Below, one piece after another: positions 1 to 10,056 of a stretch of DNA of 64,000 bases. Position numbers and translations under genes: made by a program. Positions within the stretch are counted from its first letter, which is position 1; each line of letters opens with the position of its first letter. This DNA comes from Streptohalobacillus salinus. GTDB taxonomy: Bacteria; Bacillota; Bacilli; Bacillales; Amphibacillaceae. The stretch lies in NCBI RefSeq assembly GCF_003201605.1, contig NZ_QJJR01000002.1:217804-281803 (forward strand), given 5' to 3'. The notes beneath the pieces were generated by a model. The model was not told the DNA's origin and made no database searches. It saw only the letters and a list, made by a program, of their open reading frames with translations.

Positions 1-460
1 CCATATCGTGAATGTCTTTTAATATGTCATGCTTTTCATCCGTAGCTAAAAAATGACCATTAACAAAGAATATAGCTGGTACTTCTAGTGATTTTAATGT
101 CTGCGCCATTTCTAGTGCTTGACCATCAGGTGCATCGTCTATTGTTAACAAAACAACTTTTTCATCAATGCCTTCTTCAATTGGCTCAACTGCCCAATTA
201 TTTTGATTCACTTGATAACTTACTTCTGGTTCATCTGGCGTTTCTTCGGTCACTTCTTCATCACTCTCTTCTGAATCTTCAGCTCCGTCATCTGCTGGTA
301 AATCTTGTTCAGCTGAATCACTGTCTTCTGCTTCATTTGAAGGATCAACTTCTTCATTACCTGCTGTTTCAGTGTCGGGTTCATCAACAGATTCGTTATT
401 GCAAGCTGTGATAAATAGAATCAATAATAAAAGGCTAATTCCTGTTGTGATTTTTTTCAT
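1..460 (-). CDS. Polysaccharide deacetylase-family lipoprotein, C-terminally cut by the window edge
   Basis: The ATG is at 458-460 behind a GAGAGGAAGGG ribosome site, and the frame stays open to base 1, so only the N-terminal 153 residues are seen. It opens with a lipoprotein signal (MKKITTGISLLLLILFITAC; lipobox ITAC, Cys20). An acidic Glu/Asp/Ser-rich linker of about 60 residues follows, then the start of a NodB-type fold: VVLLTIDDAPDG corresponds to the metal-binding TFDDGP motif, followed by FFVNGHFL. Family members remove acetyl groups from peptidoglycan or other envelope glycans at the outer membrane face. Ile replaces the usual Phe in the TFDD motif, and DAP replaces DGP; the second metal-ligand motif lies outside the window. 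The gene is downstream of, and in the same direction as, the pdh operon, but a terminator separates them. The family call is fairly secure; substrate and activity are not. Confidence 0.8.
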   Translation of the reverse strand, partial: MKKITTGISLLLLILFITACNNESVDEPDTETAGNEEVDPSNEAEDSDSAEQDLPADDGAEDSEESDEEVTEETPDEPEVSYQVNQNNWAVEPIEEGIDEKVVLLTIDDAPDGQALEMAQTLKSLEVPAIFFVNGHFLATDEKHDILKDIHDM

Positions 461-504
461 ATGTACCCTTCCTCTCGTTATCTCTATTCTACAATATTTT
501 GACA

Positions 505-540
505 TAAAAAAACACCAGAAACAAAATGTTTCTGGTGTTT
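505..540 (-). terminator. Rho-independent terminator of the pdh operon
   Basis: The arms AACACCAGAAACA and TGTTTCTGGTGTT (within 511-540) pair perfectly around a short loop. On the minus strand they are followed by a run of T (the A-run before 511). It sits 17 bases after the pdhD stop. Confidence 0.9.
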
Positions 541-556
541 GATAAAATAAATTTGA

Positions 557-1966
557 TTATCGAGCAACATGAATCGGTGTACCCATAATAACTTCAGCAG
601 CTTCCATTGTAATCTCCCCGAGTGTTGGGTGAGCATGGATGGTAAGCGCTAAGTCTTCTGCGGTCATACCAGACTCAATGGCTAGACCTAATTCAGAAAT
701 CATGTCACTTGCATTAGTACCTGCAATCTGCGCACCAATAACAAGTCCATCTTCTTTGCGGGTAACTAATCGAACAAAACCATCAGAACTACTTAATGAT
801 AGTGCACGACCATTAGCTGCAAATGGGAATTTCGCTGACTTTACATCATAACCTGCTTCTTTGGCTTCTTGTTCAGTATAACCTACGGTCGCTAGTTCAG
901 GATCAGAGAATACAACAGCTGGAATGCCATTGTAGTCAATTTCAGATTTATGACCAGCAATTGCTTCAGCAGCAATTTTACCTTCATAAGATGCCTTGTG
1001 GGCAAGTGGCGGGCCTGCGACAATATCACCAATTGCATAAATATTATCTAAGTTTGTCCGGCATTGCTTATCAATCTCTATTAAGCCACGGTCCGTCATT
1101 TCCACACCGACTTGTTCAAGTCCAATTTCTTTCGTGTTTGGATAACGTCCAACTGTAACAAGTACGTAATCTGCCTCGATTGTTTCTTCTTTACCGTTAG
1201 CTTCATACGTTACTTTTACGCTATCCTCTGATTCTTCAGATGATTTAGCCATTGCGCCAGTGACAATTTTAACGTTTTTCTTTTTAAGATGGCGTTTAAC
1301 TATCGCTGACATGTCTTCTTCAAAACCATTTAAAATGTCATCCATACCTTCTAAGATGGTCACTTCTGTTCCAAAGTTTGCGTATGATGTACCAAGTTCA
1401 GTACCGACATAGCCACCACCGATAACTACTAATTTTTTAGGGATTTCTTTCAGGTTGAGTGCACCTGTAGAATCTAAAATACGTTTTGAGTATTTAAATG
1501 ATGGAATTTCTATCGGTGTAGAACCTGTCGCAATGATACAGTTATTAAAAGTATAGGTTTGAGATTTTTTCTCATCCATTACACGTACTGTATTTTGGTC
1601 GACAAAGTAAACTTCACCGGCAACGATATCAATTTTGTTGCTTTTAAGTAACCCTTCAACACCTGAGGTTAACTTATTAACCACACTCGCTTTCCAATCT
1701 TGGACTTTACTGAAATCAACCGTAACATTTTCAGTTTTAATGCCCATTTCGTCAGCGCCATGCGCTTCTTCGTAGCGGTGTCCAGCTTGGATTAATGCTT
1801 TAGAAGGGATACATCCTACATTTAAGCACACCCCGCCAACTGCGCCTTTTTCTACAACTGTAACTTTTTGACCTGTTTGGGCAGCGCGGATGGCAGCTAC
1901 ATAGCCACCAGGTCCAGCACCAACAACTAGAGTATCTATTTCAATTGGGAAATCTCCTACTACCAT
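557..1966 (-). CDS. pdhD: Dihydrolipoyl dehydrogenase (E3) of pyruvate dehydrogenase
   Basis: This FAD enzyme reoxidises the dihydrolipoyl groups of the E2 core and passes electrons to NAD+, producing NADH in the cytoplasm. The 469 residues are full length. They show the FAD-binding GAGPGG (residues 16-21), the redox disulfide GGVCLNVGC (Cys47 and Cys52), a second nucleotide-binding GGGYVGTE near 185, the ATGSTP motif, AIGDI near 320, and the C-terminal HAHPTLGE that supplies the catalytic His-Glu pair. The N-terminus MVVGDFPIE matches B. subtilis PdhD as I recall it. The start is the ATG at 1966, with GGAGG about 11 bases upstream inside the end of pdhC. It is the last gene of pdhABCD, 6 bases after pdhC, and may also serve other 2-oxoacid complexes. 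Very confident. Confidence 0.98.
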   Translation of the reverse strand: MVVGDFPIEIDTLVVGAGPGGYVAAIRAAQTGQKVTVVEKGAVGGVCLNVGCIPSKALIQAGHRYEEAHGADEMGIKTENVTVDFSKVQDWKASVVNKLTSGVEGLLKSNKIDIVAGEVYFVDQNTVRVMDEKKSQTYTFNNCIIATGSTPIEIPSFKYSKRILDSTGALNLKEIPKKLVVIGGGYVGTELGTSYANFGTEVTILEGMDDILNGFEEDMSAIVKRHLKKKNVKIVTGAMAKSSEESEDSVKVTYEANGKEETIEADYVLVTVGRYPNTKEIGLEQVGVEMTDRGLIEIDKQCRTNLDNIYAIGDIVAGPPLAHKASYEGKIAAEAIAGHKSEIDYNGIPAVVFSDPELATVGYTEQEAKEAGYDVKSAKFPFAANGRALSLSSSDGFVRLVTRKEDGLVIGAQIAGTNASDMISELGLAIESGMTAEDLALTIHAHPTLGEITMEAAEVIMGTPIHVAR

Positions 1967-1972
1967 ATTCGA

Positions 1973-3577
1973 TTACGCCTCCATCATGATTAATTGTGGA
2001 TCGTTCAATAAACGTTTCACTTGGTTTAAAGCATATTGCGCTGTTGCACCATCTACGATACGGTGATCGAAACTTAATGAAAGTGCAAGCACTGGTGCGA
2101 CAACAACTTCACCATCTTTAACAACTGCTTTTTCAGCAATACGGCCAATTCCTAAAATCGCAACTTCTGGGTGATTGATCACTGGTGTGAACCACTGACC
2201 ACCCGCAGAGCCAATGTTAGTAATTGTGCATGAGCCACCACGCATCTCATCATTAGATAATTTACCTTCTTGAGCTTTAGCTGCTAATGTATTAATGTCT
2301 TTAGAAATCTCAAAGATTGACTTAGCATCTGCATCTTTGACAACAGGAACAAGTAATCCTTTATCAGTATCTGCAGCAATACCAATGTTGTAATAGTGTT
2401 TGTAGACAATTTCATCTGTACTATCATCAACTTCTGCATTTAATACTGGGAATTGTTTCAGCGCTGAAACAAGTGCTTTAACAACATACGGTAAGTATGT
2501 TAATTTGATATCTTTTTCAGCTGCTACTGGTTTGAATTTCTTCCGGTGATTAACTAACTCTGTCACGTCAACTTCATCATGTAAAGTTACATGCGGAGCC
2601 GTGTGCTTGGAATTAACCATTGCATTAGAAATTGCTTTACGGATACCAGACATTTTTTCACGTGTTTCTGGTAAGTCAGCTGTAGATTTTTTAACACCTT
2701 TGTCTGTTGCTTTTTCTTCTTTTGTTGCCGTTTTCGTATCGTCTGCTTTAGTTTCTGATTTCGGCGCTTCAGATGTTTGTTCACCATTCATAAATGCTTC
2801 AACATCTGCTTTTAAGATACGACCGCCTTTACCAGTACCTTTTACATTACCAATCTTAACATCATTATCACGTGCGAATTTACGGACTGAAGGCATTGCA
2901 ATCACACGCTTACTAGCTGCAGTTCCTGATGTGTCTTCGTCAGCATCTTTTGCTTGTTTCGAATCTTCTTTCAGTTCTTCTTTCAACTCTGGTTCTACTT
3001 TAGGTGCAGCATCATAACCTTCTGCAAAAATTGAGATAATCACTTCACCTACAGTTGCGACATCACCTTCATTAAAGTGTACTTCTTTTACCGTACCTTC
3101 AACTGGGGATGGAATTTCCACCACAGATTTGTCATTTTGAATTTCGCATAAAACGTCATCTTCTTTAACTTCATCGCCAGCTTTTACAAACCATTTAACG
3201 ATTTCACCCTCATGGATACCTTCACCAATGTCAGGTAAGTTAAATTCGAACACACCTTTTCCATCAGATGTTTCTTCCGTTTTATCTTCTTTTTCAGCTT
3301 CTTCTTTAGAAGCATCTTCAGATTCGTTACTTTCATAACCTTCTGCATCAATTGTAAGTAGAATTTCACCAACAGTTGCAACATCACCCTCACCAAAGTG
3401 TACTTCTTTGACGGTACCGTCAACGGGTGATGGAATTTCTACTACAGATTTATCATTTTGAATTTCACATAATACATCATCTTCTTTAATCTCGTCACCA
3501 GCTTTTACAAACCATTTGACGATTTCGCCTTCATGAATACCTTCACCGATGTCAGGCATTTTAAATTCAAAAGCCAT
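1973..3577 (-). CDS. pdhC: Dihydrolipoyl acetyltransferase (E2) with two lipoyl domains
   Basis: This is the structural and catalytic core of pyruvate dehydrogenase; it moves acetyl groups from E1 to CoA. The 534 residues contain two lipoyl domains (about 3-78 and 109-187), each with the lipoylation motif [10 protein letters not shown] (Lys43 and Lys150). A charged linker, a peripheral-subunit-binding domain (about 230-268, with [11 protein letters not shown] and [11 protein letters not shown]), a second Lys/Thr/Glu-rich linker and the catalytic domain ending in FDHRIVDGA follow. B. subtilis E2 has one lipoyl domain; two are known in other Firmicutes such as Enterococcus. The two domains here are almost identical, suggesting recent duplication or ongoing conversion. 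The start ATG follows GGGAGG at good spacing. pdhB lies 33 bases upstream. Confident. Confidence 0.95.
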   Translation of the reverse strand: MAFEFKMPDIGEGIHEGEIVKWFVKAGDEIKEDDVLCEIQNDKSVVEIPSPVDGTVKEVHFGEGDVATVGEILLTIDAEGYESNESEDASKEEAEKEDKTEETSDGKGVFEFNLPDIGEGIHEGEIVKWFVKAGDEVKEDDVLCEIQNDKSVVEIPSPVEGTVKEVHFNEGDVATVGEVIISIFAEGYDAAPKVEPELKEELKEDSKQAKDADEDTSGTAASKRVIAMPSVRKFARDNDVKIGNVKGTGKGGRILKADVEAFMNGEQTSEAPKSETKADDTKTATKEEKATDKGVKKSTADLPETREKMSGIRKAISNAMVNSKHTAPHVTLHDEVDVTELVNHRKKFKPVAAEKDIKLTYLPYVVKALVSALKQFPVLNAEVDDSTDEIVYKHYYNIGIAADTDKGLLVPVVKDADAKSIFEISKDINTLAAKAQEGKLSNDEMRGGSCTITNIGSAGGQWFTPVINHPEVAILGIGRIAEKAVVKDGEVVVAPVLALSLSFDHRIVDGATAQYALNQVKRLLNDPQLIMMEA

Positions 3578-3610
3578 TATAGCTAACCTCCCTGGTTAAT
3601 TCATTGTTTA

Positions 3611-4588
3611 TTAGTAGTTAATTACGTCGTTTACTTTTGCTACGATATCTTTATGATTTGGTAACCAAACTTCTTCTGCTTGTGTAAATGCATAAACAGT
3701 ATCCGGAGCAGTCACACGTAGAACAGGTGCTTCTAGATGTAAGATCGCACGTTCTTGAATTTCTGCAACGATTTGTGAAGCAATACCCGCAACACGCTGT
3801 GCTTCTTGAACAACAACTGCGCGACCTGTTTTCTTAACCGATTCAACCACTGTTTCCACATCAAATGGAGCAATTGTACGTAAATCAACAACTTCAGCGC
3901 TAATGCCATCTTTCTCAAGTTCTTCTGCAGCTTTCACAGAAGCTTGCACCATTGCACCATAGGCGATAAGAGTAACGTCAGTCCCCTCGCGAGTAATTTT
4001 AGCTTTACCTAACTCAACTTCATACGAGTCTTCTGGCACTTCATCACGGAATGAACGATAGAGTTTCATGTGCTCTAAGTAGATAACCGGGTCATTGTCT
4101 CTGATAGAAGAAATTAATAAGCCTTTCGCATCGTATGGATTAGATGGAATTACAACTTTTAACCCAGGTTGTTGCGCCATTAAACCTTCCAGTGAATCCG
4201 CGTGCATCTCTGGTGTGTGAACACCACCACCAAAAGGTGAGCGGATCGTAATTGGTGCATTTTCTGAATTACCTGAACGGTAACGCATACGAGCCATTTG
4301 TCCACTAATTGAATCCATTACTTCATAGACAAATCCGAAGAATTGGATTTCAGGCACAGGGCGGAAACCTTGTGTTGCCAGACCGATAGCTAAACCACCA
4401 ATACCTGACTCAGCTAATGGCGTATCAAATACACGATCTTCGCCAAACTCATCTTGAAGACCTTCAGTTGCACGGAATACCCCGCCATTTTTACCAACGT
4501 CTTCTCCAAAAATCAGTACATTTTCATCATCTCTAAGTTCGCAACGTAATGCATCAGTAATTGCTTGAATCATTGTCATTTGAGCCAT
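3611..4588 (-). CDS. pdhB: Pyruvate dehydrogenase E1 beta subunit
   Basis: With PdhA it forms the thiamine-diphosphate E1 heterotetramer that decarboxylates pyruvate and acetylates E2 lipoate. The 325 residues match the family length. Recognisable segments include [57 protein letters not shown] (a conserved face near the active site) and the C-terminal transketolase fold with [11 protein letters not shown]. The ATG at 4588 lies 3 bases after the pdhA stop, and its ribosome site (AAAGGAG) is inside the end of pdhA, so translation is probably coupled. Nothing is unusual. Very confident. Confidence 0.98.
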   Translation of the reverse strand: MAQMTMIQAITDALRCELRDDENVLIFGEDVGKNGGVFRATEGLQDEFGEDRVFDTPLAESGIGGLAIGLATQGFRPVPEIQFFGFVYEVMDSISGQMARMRYRSGNSENAPITIRSPFGGGVHTPEMHADSLEGLMAQQPGLKVVIPSNPYDAKGLLISSIRDNDPVIYLEHMKLYRSFRDEVPEDSYEVELGKAKITREGTDVTLIAYGAMVQASVKAAEELEKDGISAEVVDLRTIAPFDVETVVESVKKTGRAVVVQEAQRVAGIASQIVAEIQERAILHLEAPVLRVTAPDTVYAFTQAEEVWLPNHKDIVAKVNDVINY

Positions 4589-4591
4589 GAT

Positions 4592-5710
<1,119 letters not shown>

Positions 5711-5722
5711 TTAATGTATGTG

Positions 5723-5750
5723 GTTTAATTTTATTCTCATAAAATTAAAC
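5723..5750. promoter_or_regulatory. Perfect 12-bp inverted repeat in the pdhA leader
   Basis: GTTTAATTTTAT and ATAAAATTAAAC flank TCTC. The repeat lies about 50 bases upstream of the pdhA start and downstream of the promoter candidate. It could be a protein operator or an AT-rich hairpin in the leader RNA. No T-run follows, so a terminator is unlikely. Confidence 0.4.
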
Positions 5751-5872
5751 TTAAATTGCACCTAAAGTAACAATACCCTTAAATTAATTTTTATAACCTT
5801 TTTTTAAAGAGAAAAACAAACTGTTATATAATTAATTTTCGTTCTGATTAGTACAATTTAATTTCTGATTTC

Positions 5873-5901
5873 AGTTTAGCCTAATATTTAATTCGGGTCA
5901 A
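5873..5901 (-). promoter_or_regulatory. Sigma-A-type promoter candidate for pdhABCD
   Basis: On the minus strand TTGACC (5896-5901) is separated by 17 bases from TAAACT (5873-5878). The -35 matches 5 of 6 consensus bases and the -10 matches 4 of 6. Position and orientation suit pdhA. A TTGTG half-site resembling Rex lies just upstream of the -35 element. Confidence 0.6.
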
Positions 5902-5959
5902 TCACTTTGCACAAATAACTTAACAATTATTTTTACAAAAAGGTTTAAAAAATCCCTTA

Positions 5960-5977
5960 TTGTGAACTGTTTCACTT
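5960..5977. promoter_or_regulatory. Rex-like operator upstream of pdhA
   Basis: TTGTGAACTGTTTCACTT compared with the Rex consensus TTGTGAA-N4-TTCACAA differs only in the last two bases. Rex is an NADH-sensing repressor of fermentation and redox genes in Firmicutes. The site is about 60 bases upstream of the -35 candidate, which is farther than usual for direct repression. Confidence 0.5.
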
Positions 5978-6300
5978 TAAAAACAACAACTGTATCAGTC
6001 CGAATCCAAACTGTGTATTACAGGAGAACGCTTTAAATTCAACCTTTTCTTTTTATGCTCAATCTCTCACAATTTTGTTATAGAATATCTTTTCTTCCGA
6101 GTAGCCTCTGGTTTATTAATGTCTCGATTTTTTTCAAGAAAATATTAAGCTTGTTATTGCACCCTTGTCTGAGTGATACTGAAGTAGAATAAATCGTCTA
6201 TTTTGAAAACCCAATTTTGAGCAGAATACTCTTTCAATCAACTCACTCATTGTTCCAGAAATCTCTTCTCTTAACCAATACGATTTAAAAAAGAGCAAAC

Positions 6301-6336
6301 AAAAAAAGCGCAATGCCCTAAGCCATTGCGCTTTTT
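6301..6336 (-). terminator. Terminator downstream of ykyA
   Basis: AAAAAGCGCAATG and CATTGCGCTTTTT (6303-6336) form a 13-bp stem, followed by a T-rich tract on the minus strand. It begins 16 bases past the ykyA stop. Confidence 0.9.
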
Positions 6337-6351
6337 AAACTTTAGTCAATT

Positions 6352-7002
6352 TTATTCATAAGAGATATTTAAATCTGACGCATCATAAAATGCACGTTTC
6401 GCTTCATTGAATTGATCAGTCGCATCATTAAATGCTTGATTTTCTTCAATTACCACTTGATACTGTGCATTAACCTTTTCAACTTGTTCAGTAAAGGCTT
6501 CTTCTTCTAATTCTTCATCCTTTAGTAATTGATATAACTCACTATCATAATCAAGCGATGTCTGGTAAGCGTCATTCAGTGCGATAAATGCGTTGTAACG
6601 ATTTTCCATTGCATCAACCATTTCATTAGCACGTGTTTGTAAGGTTTCGTCCTCTAAATCGTCAATTAACGGAATGATATTATCGAATTCTTCCTTAGAA
6701 GCTTCAATGCTTTCACGTTCTGTTTCTGTCAATTCACGACGAGATTCAATTGAAGCAATTGCTTCATCAGCAAGTGCTGTAATTTCTTCATATTGATCAA
6801 TACCTAAATCTTTAATTTCTTGATAAATTGCTTGTTCTTCTTCTTCAAGCGTTTTAATGGATTGCTGTTGTTCAACAAATTCCGTCTCTAACTGAACGGA
6901 TTCTTCCATATGTTCATACATATCTTCTTGCGTATTTTCTCCTGAGCATGCAAATAAAAACATTGAGCTCAATAAAAGGACTGCTAAAAATTTTAAGCGC
7001 AC
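6352..7002 (-). CDS. ykyA: YkyA-like lipoprotein, coiled-coil, function unknown
   Basis: The 216-residue protein has a lipoprotein signal with lipobox LFAC (Cys19) and then an almost wholly helical, Glu/Gln-rich sequence predicted to form coiled coils (for example QSIKTLEEEEQAIYQEIKDL). It should be anchored outside the cytoplasmic membrane. I chose the GTG at 7000-7002 because GGAGG lies 6-7 bases upstream; the in-frame ATG at 7020 overlaps that site. In B. subtilis ykyA is next to the pdh operon and def, as here, which supports the name. The family has been described as a putative cell-wall-binding lipoprotein, without a proven role. No enzymatic motif is visible. Confidence 0.85.
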   Translation of the reverse strand: MRLKFLAVLLLSSMFLFACSGENTQEDMYEHMEESVQLETEFVEQQQSIKTLEEEEQAIYQEIKDLGIDQYEEITALADEAIASIESRRELTETERESIEASKEEFDNIIPLIDDLEDETLQTRANEMVDAMENRYNAFIALNDAYQTSLDYDSELYQLLKDEELEEEAFTEQVEKVNAQYQVVIEENQAFNDATDQFNEAKRAFYDASDLNISYE

Positions 7003-7176
7003 AATCGTTCCTCCATTCACTTTTCACCTTGATTTTTTATTCTAAATTATTATAACATACGATACTGGTGTTTAGACACCCCTTGCTTGCTTTTTTACTA
7101 TTTTCTTGATCTATCCATTTTTATTTAAACCACTCCGAGCGAAAAGATAACCAAATACCCGAAAAATATGTTACAC

Positions 7177-7182
7177 TATGAT
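7177..7182 (+). promoter_or_regulatory. Possible -10 element for def
   Basis: TATGAT is about 60 bases upstream of the chosen def start. No good -35 hexamer is seen at 16-18 bases, so this is weak. Confidence 0.3.
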
Positions 7183-7238
7183 ACAGTTGAGTGACCGTCG
7201 ATTTTGATCAGAACATATGCAAAAGGAGTAGACATATC

Positions 7239-7799
7239 GTGATTACTATGAAAGATATTGTAAGAGAAGGCTATCCAACCCTAACTGAAAGTGCAGCGCC
7301 GGTTGAAATGCCTCCTAATAAAGAAGATCAAGAAACATTAACTGACATGCTTACCTTTATTCAAAATTCACAAGACCCGGAAATAAGTGAAAAATACGAA
7401 TTACGTCCTGGTGTCGGCCTAGCTGCACCACAACTTGGTTTGTCTAAACGCATGATGGCTGTTCATTTTGAAGATTTAAATGGTAACAGTTATAGCGATG
7501 GCTACTATAATCCAAAAATAATTAGTCATTCGGTTGAACAAACATACATCTCAACTGGTGAAGGGTGTTTATCTGTCGACCGTGAAGTACCAGGTATTGT
7601 ACCACGACACATGCGTATCACTATAAAAGCAATTAATCTAAATGGTGAGCCTGTCAAACTACGATTAAAGGGTTATGCTGCTGTCGTCTTTCAACATGAG
7701 ATTGATCACTTAAATGGCATTATGTTTTACGATCATATTAATAAAAACGATCCTTTTAAAACGCCTGATGGTGCAAAACCTTGTGATATTACTGAGTAG
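7239..7799 (+). CDS. def: Peptide deformylase
   Basis: It removes the formyl group from the N-terminal methionine of new proteins at the ribosome. All three family motifs are present: GVGLAAPQ (58-65), EGCLS (108-112, metal ligand Cys110) and QHEIDHLNG (152-160, ligands His153 and His157, catalytic Glu154). I chose the GTG at 7239, because AAAGGAG precedes it by about 10 bases and the protein then begins [11 protein letters not shown], as in the longer Bacillus deformylase (YkrB type). An upstream in-frame GTG at 7191 has no ribosome site. At 186 residues it is a typical type II enzyme. Very confident. Confidence 0.98.
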   Translation: MITMKDIVREGYPTLTESAAPVEMPPNKEDQETLTDMLTFIQNSQDPEISEKYELRPGVGLAAPQLGLSKRMMAVHFEDLNGNSYSDGYYNPKIISHSVEQTYISTGEGCLSVDREVPGIVPRHMRITIKAINLNGEPVKLRLKGYAAVVFQHEIDHLNGIMFYDHINKNDPFKTPDGAKPCDITE

Positions 7800-7876
7800 T
7801 GTTGCCTAAGTTAATGCCTGACTTCTCTAAAATGCTTGTTTTATGCTGTAAATCTAGTCCCTTTCAGATGTTTCTG

Positions 7877-7905
7877 TTTTCAAATCCTTTTTTTCGTACT
7901 ATAAT
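7877..7905 (+). promoter_or_regulatory. Promoter upstream of the small peptide, rpoY and rnjA
   Basis: TTTTCA (7877-7882), a 17-base spacer and a perfect TATAAT (7900-7905). The next coding start is the 25-codon frame at 7965, then rpoY at 8113. Confidence 0.7.
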
Positions 7906-7964
7906 ATAGTTATAAGGGTTGGATCGGATGATAAGTTTTTGCTTTTTGAAAGGAGCTGTTTGAC

Positions 7965-8042
7965 ATGCTAAGACGGCTAAGAGAAAAGCTTCGTAAGAAA
8001 TTAAAAAGATTATTAAACCAAAATCGCGTCCCTAATGCTTAG
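7965..8042 (+). CDS. Putative 25-residue very basic peptide, unknown function
   Basis: The frame runs from ATG (7965) to TAG (8040-8042) behind a strong AAAGGAG 9 bases upstream and a strong promoter 60 bases upstream. The peptide begins MLRRLREKLRKKLKRLL and ends NQNRVPNA. Ten of the first 16 residues are Arg or Lys, spaced with Leu in a pattern that would make an amphipathic helix. I recognise no family. It is the first frame of what should be the rpoY-rnjA transcript, 70 bases before rpoY. It might be a true small protein (nucleic-acid or membrane binding) or a leader peptide. Support is the promoter and ribosome site only; there is no homology evidence. Confidence 0.45.
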   Translation: MLRRLREKLRKKLKRLLNQNRVPNA

Positions 8043-8112
8043 GTTGAATCTCGATTCACTTAAACATCTGTTTACTATGTAAAAAAAGGAAAAAATAAGA
8101 AGGAGAGATAAA

Positions 8113-8322
8113 ATGATTTTCAAAGTATTATATCAAGAACATGCTGGCGAAGTGCCAGTTCGTGAGAATACACATTCTCTATATTTAGAAGCAAGTAATG
8201 AACGTGAGGTACGTCGTCTCTTAAAAGACCGCGGTATCAATATTGAATTCGTACAACAACTGGATGGCGACCATTTGGCGTATGAAAAACAATCTGAAGA
8301 TTTTAAAGTGGAGAATGTATAA
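8113..8322 (+). CDS. rpoY: RNA polymerase epsilon subunit
   Basis: This small accessory subunit of Firmicutes RNA polymerase has 69 residues, the family length. It resembles B. subtilis YkzG/RpoY along its whole length as I recall it (MIxKVxYQE at the start, VPVRE, INIEF, and YExQSExFKV at the end). It lies 3 bases before rnjA, the conserved arrangement in Bacillales. The ribosome site AAGGAGAG precedes the ATG. Its role in vivo is only partly understood: structural work places it on the polymerase, and phage protection has been proposed. Confident of identity. Confidence 0.95.
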   Translation: MIFKVLYQEHAGEVPVRENTHSLYLEASNEREVRRLLKDRGINIEFVQQLDGDHLAYEKQSEDFKVENV

Positions 8323-8325
8323 GCG

Positions 8326-9993
8326 ATGAAATTTGTGAAAAACGACCAAACCGCTGTATTCGCCATTGGAGGATTAGATGAAATCGGGAAAAACATGTAC
8401 GGGATTCAGTTTCAAGATGAAATTATCTTAGTTGATGCCGGAATTAAGTTCCCTGAAGATGAACTTCTTGGAATTGATTATGTTATTCCAGATTACACGT
8501 ATCTTGTCCAAAATCAAGATAAAATTAAAGGGCTTTTTGTTTCACACGGTCACGAAGATCACATCGGTGGGATTCCATACTTGTTACGCCAAATTAATAT
8601 TCCCATTTACGCCGGAAAGTTAGCAATGGGATTAATTAAAAACAAATTAGATGAACACGGGTTATTACGTCAAGCAAAATTGCATGTTTACAATGAAGAT
8701 GACGTTATTAAGTTTAGAAAAACATCTGTTACATTCTTTAGAACAACACACAGTATTCCTGATTCATATGGTGTTGTCATTAAGACACCACCTGGTAATG
8801 TCGTGCACACAGGTGATTTCAAATTTGATTTTACACCAGTAGGAGAACCAGCAAATATCGCCAAAATGGCTGAAATCGGTAAAGAAGGTGTCTTATGTCT
8901 TCTCTCAGATTCAACGAACAGTGAGGTCCCTGGCTTCACAATGTCAGAGCGAATTGTCGGAGACAGCATCAACGATATTTTCAATCGTGTAAATGGCCGC
9001 GTAATATTTGCAACTTTTGCATCAAATATTTATCGCTTACAGCAAATGGTTGAAGGTGCTGTGAAACACAATCGTAAAGTTGCAGTTTTCGGTCGTAGTA
9101 TGGAAGCTTCGATTGCGATTGGTCGTGAACTTGGCTACATCAACGCACCTGACGACACATTTATCGATTCATATCAAATCAACAGATTACCTGCTAATAA
9201 AGTAACCATTCTTTGTACAGGGTCTCAAGGTGAGCCAATGGCTGCATTATCACGGATTGCAAACGGCACGCACCGTCAAATTTCAATTATTCCAAATGAT
9301 ACCGTTGTGTTCTCGTCTTCACCAATTCCAGGTAACACCATTAGTATTAGCCGGATGATTAATAGTTTATCTCGTGCAGGTGCTGATGTCATTCACGGCC
9401 CACTCAACGATATCCATACATCTGGTCACGGTGCTCAAGAAGAACAAAAATTAATGTTACGATTGATGCGTCCAAAATACTTTATGCCGATTCATGGTGA
9501 GCACCGGATGTTACAAGAACACGTCAAACATGCGATAGCATGTGATGTTGAAGCAGATAACTGCTTTGTTATGGATAACGGTGACGTACTAGCGCTCGGT
9601 AAAGAATCTGCGCAAATCGCTGGTAAGATTCCTTCTGGCGCGGTTTATGTCGATGGTAGCGGTATTGGTGATATTGGTAATATCGTCTTACGTGATCGCC
9701 GTATCTTATCTGAAGAAGGTCTAGTCATCGTTGTTGTGAGCATCAACATGAAAGAATTTAAAATCGCATCAGGTCCTGATATTATTTCACGCGGTTTTGT
9801 TTACATGCGTGAGTCAGAAGATCTGATTAATGAGGCTCAGAAATTAGTTGAGAAACACGTTTCTAAAGTGATGGAGCGTAAAACAACCCAATGGTCTGAG
9901 ATTAAAAATGAAATAACAGATACAATCCAACCCTTCTTGTTTGAAAAAACAAAACGTCGGCCGATGATTTTACCAATCATTATGGAAGTATGA
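8326..9993 (+). CDS. rnjA: Ribonuclease J1
   Basis: RNase J1 is a 5'-3' exoribonuclease and endoribonuclease central to mRNA decay and rRNA maturation in Firmicutes. The 555 residues show the metallo-beta-lactamase signature HGHEDHIGG (from about residue 74), the beta-CASP motifs ([29 protein letters not shown]), the late histidine motif [12 protein letters not shown] and MPIHGEHRM, and the C-terminal domain ending [11 protein letters not shown]. It follows rpoY by 3 bases and is closed by a strong terminator. The ribosome site is modest (GTGGAG, spacing about 12), consistent with coupling to rpoY. Very confident. Confidence 0.98.
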   Translation: MKFVKNDQTAVFAIGGLDEIGKNMYGIQFQDEIILVDAGIKFPEDELLGIDYVIPDYTYLVQNQDKIKGLFVSHGHEDHIGGIPYLLRQINIPIYAGKLAMGLIKNKLDEHGLLRQAKLHVYNEDDVIKFRKTSVTFFRTTHSIPDSYGVVIKTPPGNVVHTGDFKFDFTPVGEPANIAKMAEIGKEGVLCLLSDSTNSEVPGFTMSERIVGDSINDIFNRVNGRVIFATFASNIYRLQQMVEGAVKHNRKVAVFGRSMEASIAIGRELGYINAPDDTFIDSYQINRLPANKVTILCTGSQGEPMAALSRIANGTHRQISIIPNDTVVFSSSPIPGNTISISRMINSLSRAGADVIHGPLNDIHTSGHGAQEEQKLMLRLMRPKYFMPIHGEHRMLQEHVKHAIACDVEADNCFVMDNGDVLALGKESAQIAGKIPSGAVYVDGSGIGDIGNIVLRDRRILSEEGLVIVVVSINMKEFKIASGPDIISRGFVYMRESEDLINEAQKLVEKHVSKVMERKTTQWSEIKNEITDTIQPFLFEKTKRRPMILPIIMEV

Positions 9994-10003
9994 GATTAAA
10001 TAC

Positions 10004-10039
10004 AAAATACCGAGCGCTCAAGTGAGCGCTCGGTATTTT
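10004..10039. terminator. Bidirectional terminator between rnjA and ktrC
   Basis: AAAATACCGAGCGCTCA and TGAGCGCTCGGTATTTT form a 17-bp stem with a 2-base loop and are flanked by T-runs on both strands. It can end both converging transcripts. Confidence 0.9.
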
Positions 10040-10056
10040 TTGTGCAACGATTAGAA

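Noticed and set aside
88-411. Plus-strand frame of 107 codons rich in Leu/His/Gln
   Set aside because: It is the complement of the Glu/Asp-rich lipoprotein linker on the minus strand; no ribosome site, and the composition is that of a shadow frame.
2601-3017. Plus-strand frame of 138 codons opposite pdhC
   Set aside because: It lies opposite the low-complexity linkers of E2, whose biased codons keep the antisense frame open; no start signal.
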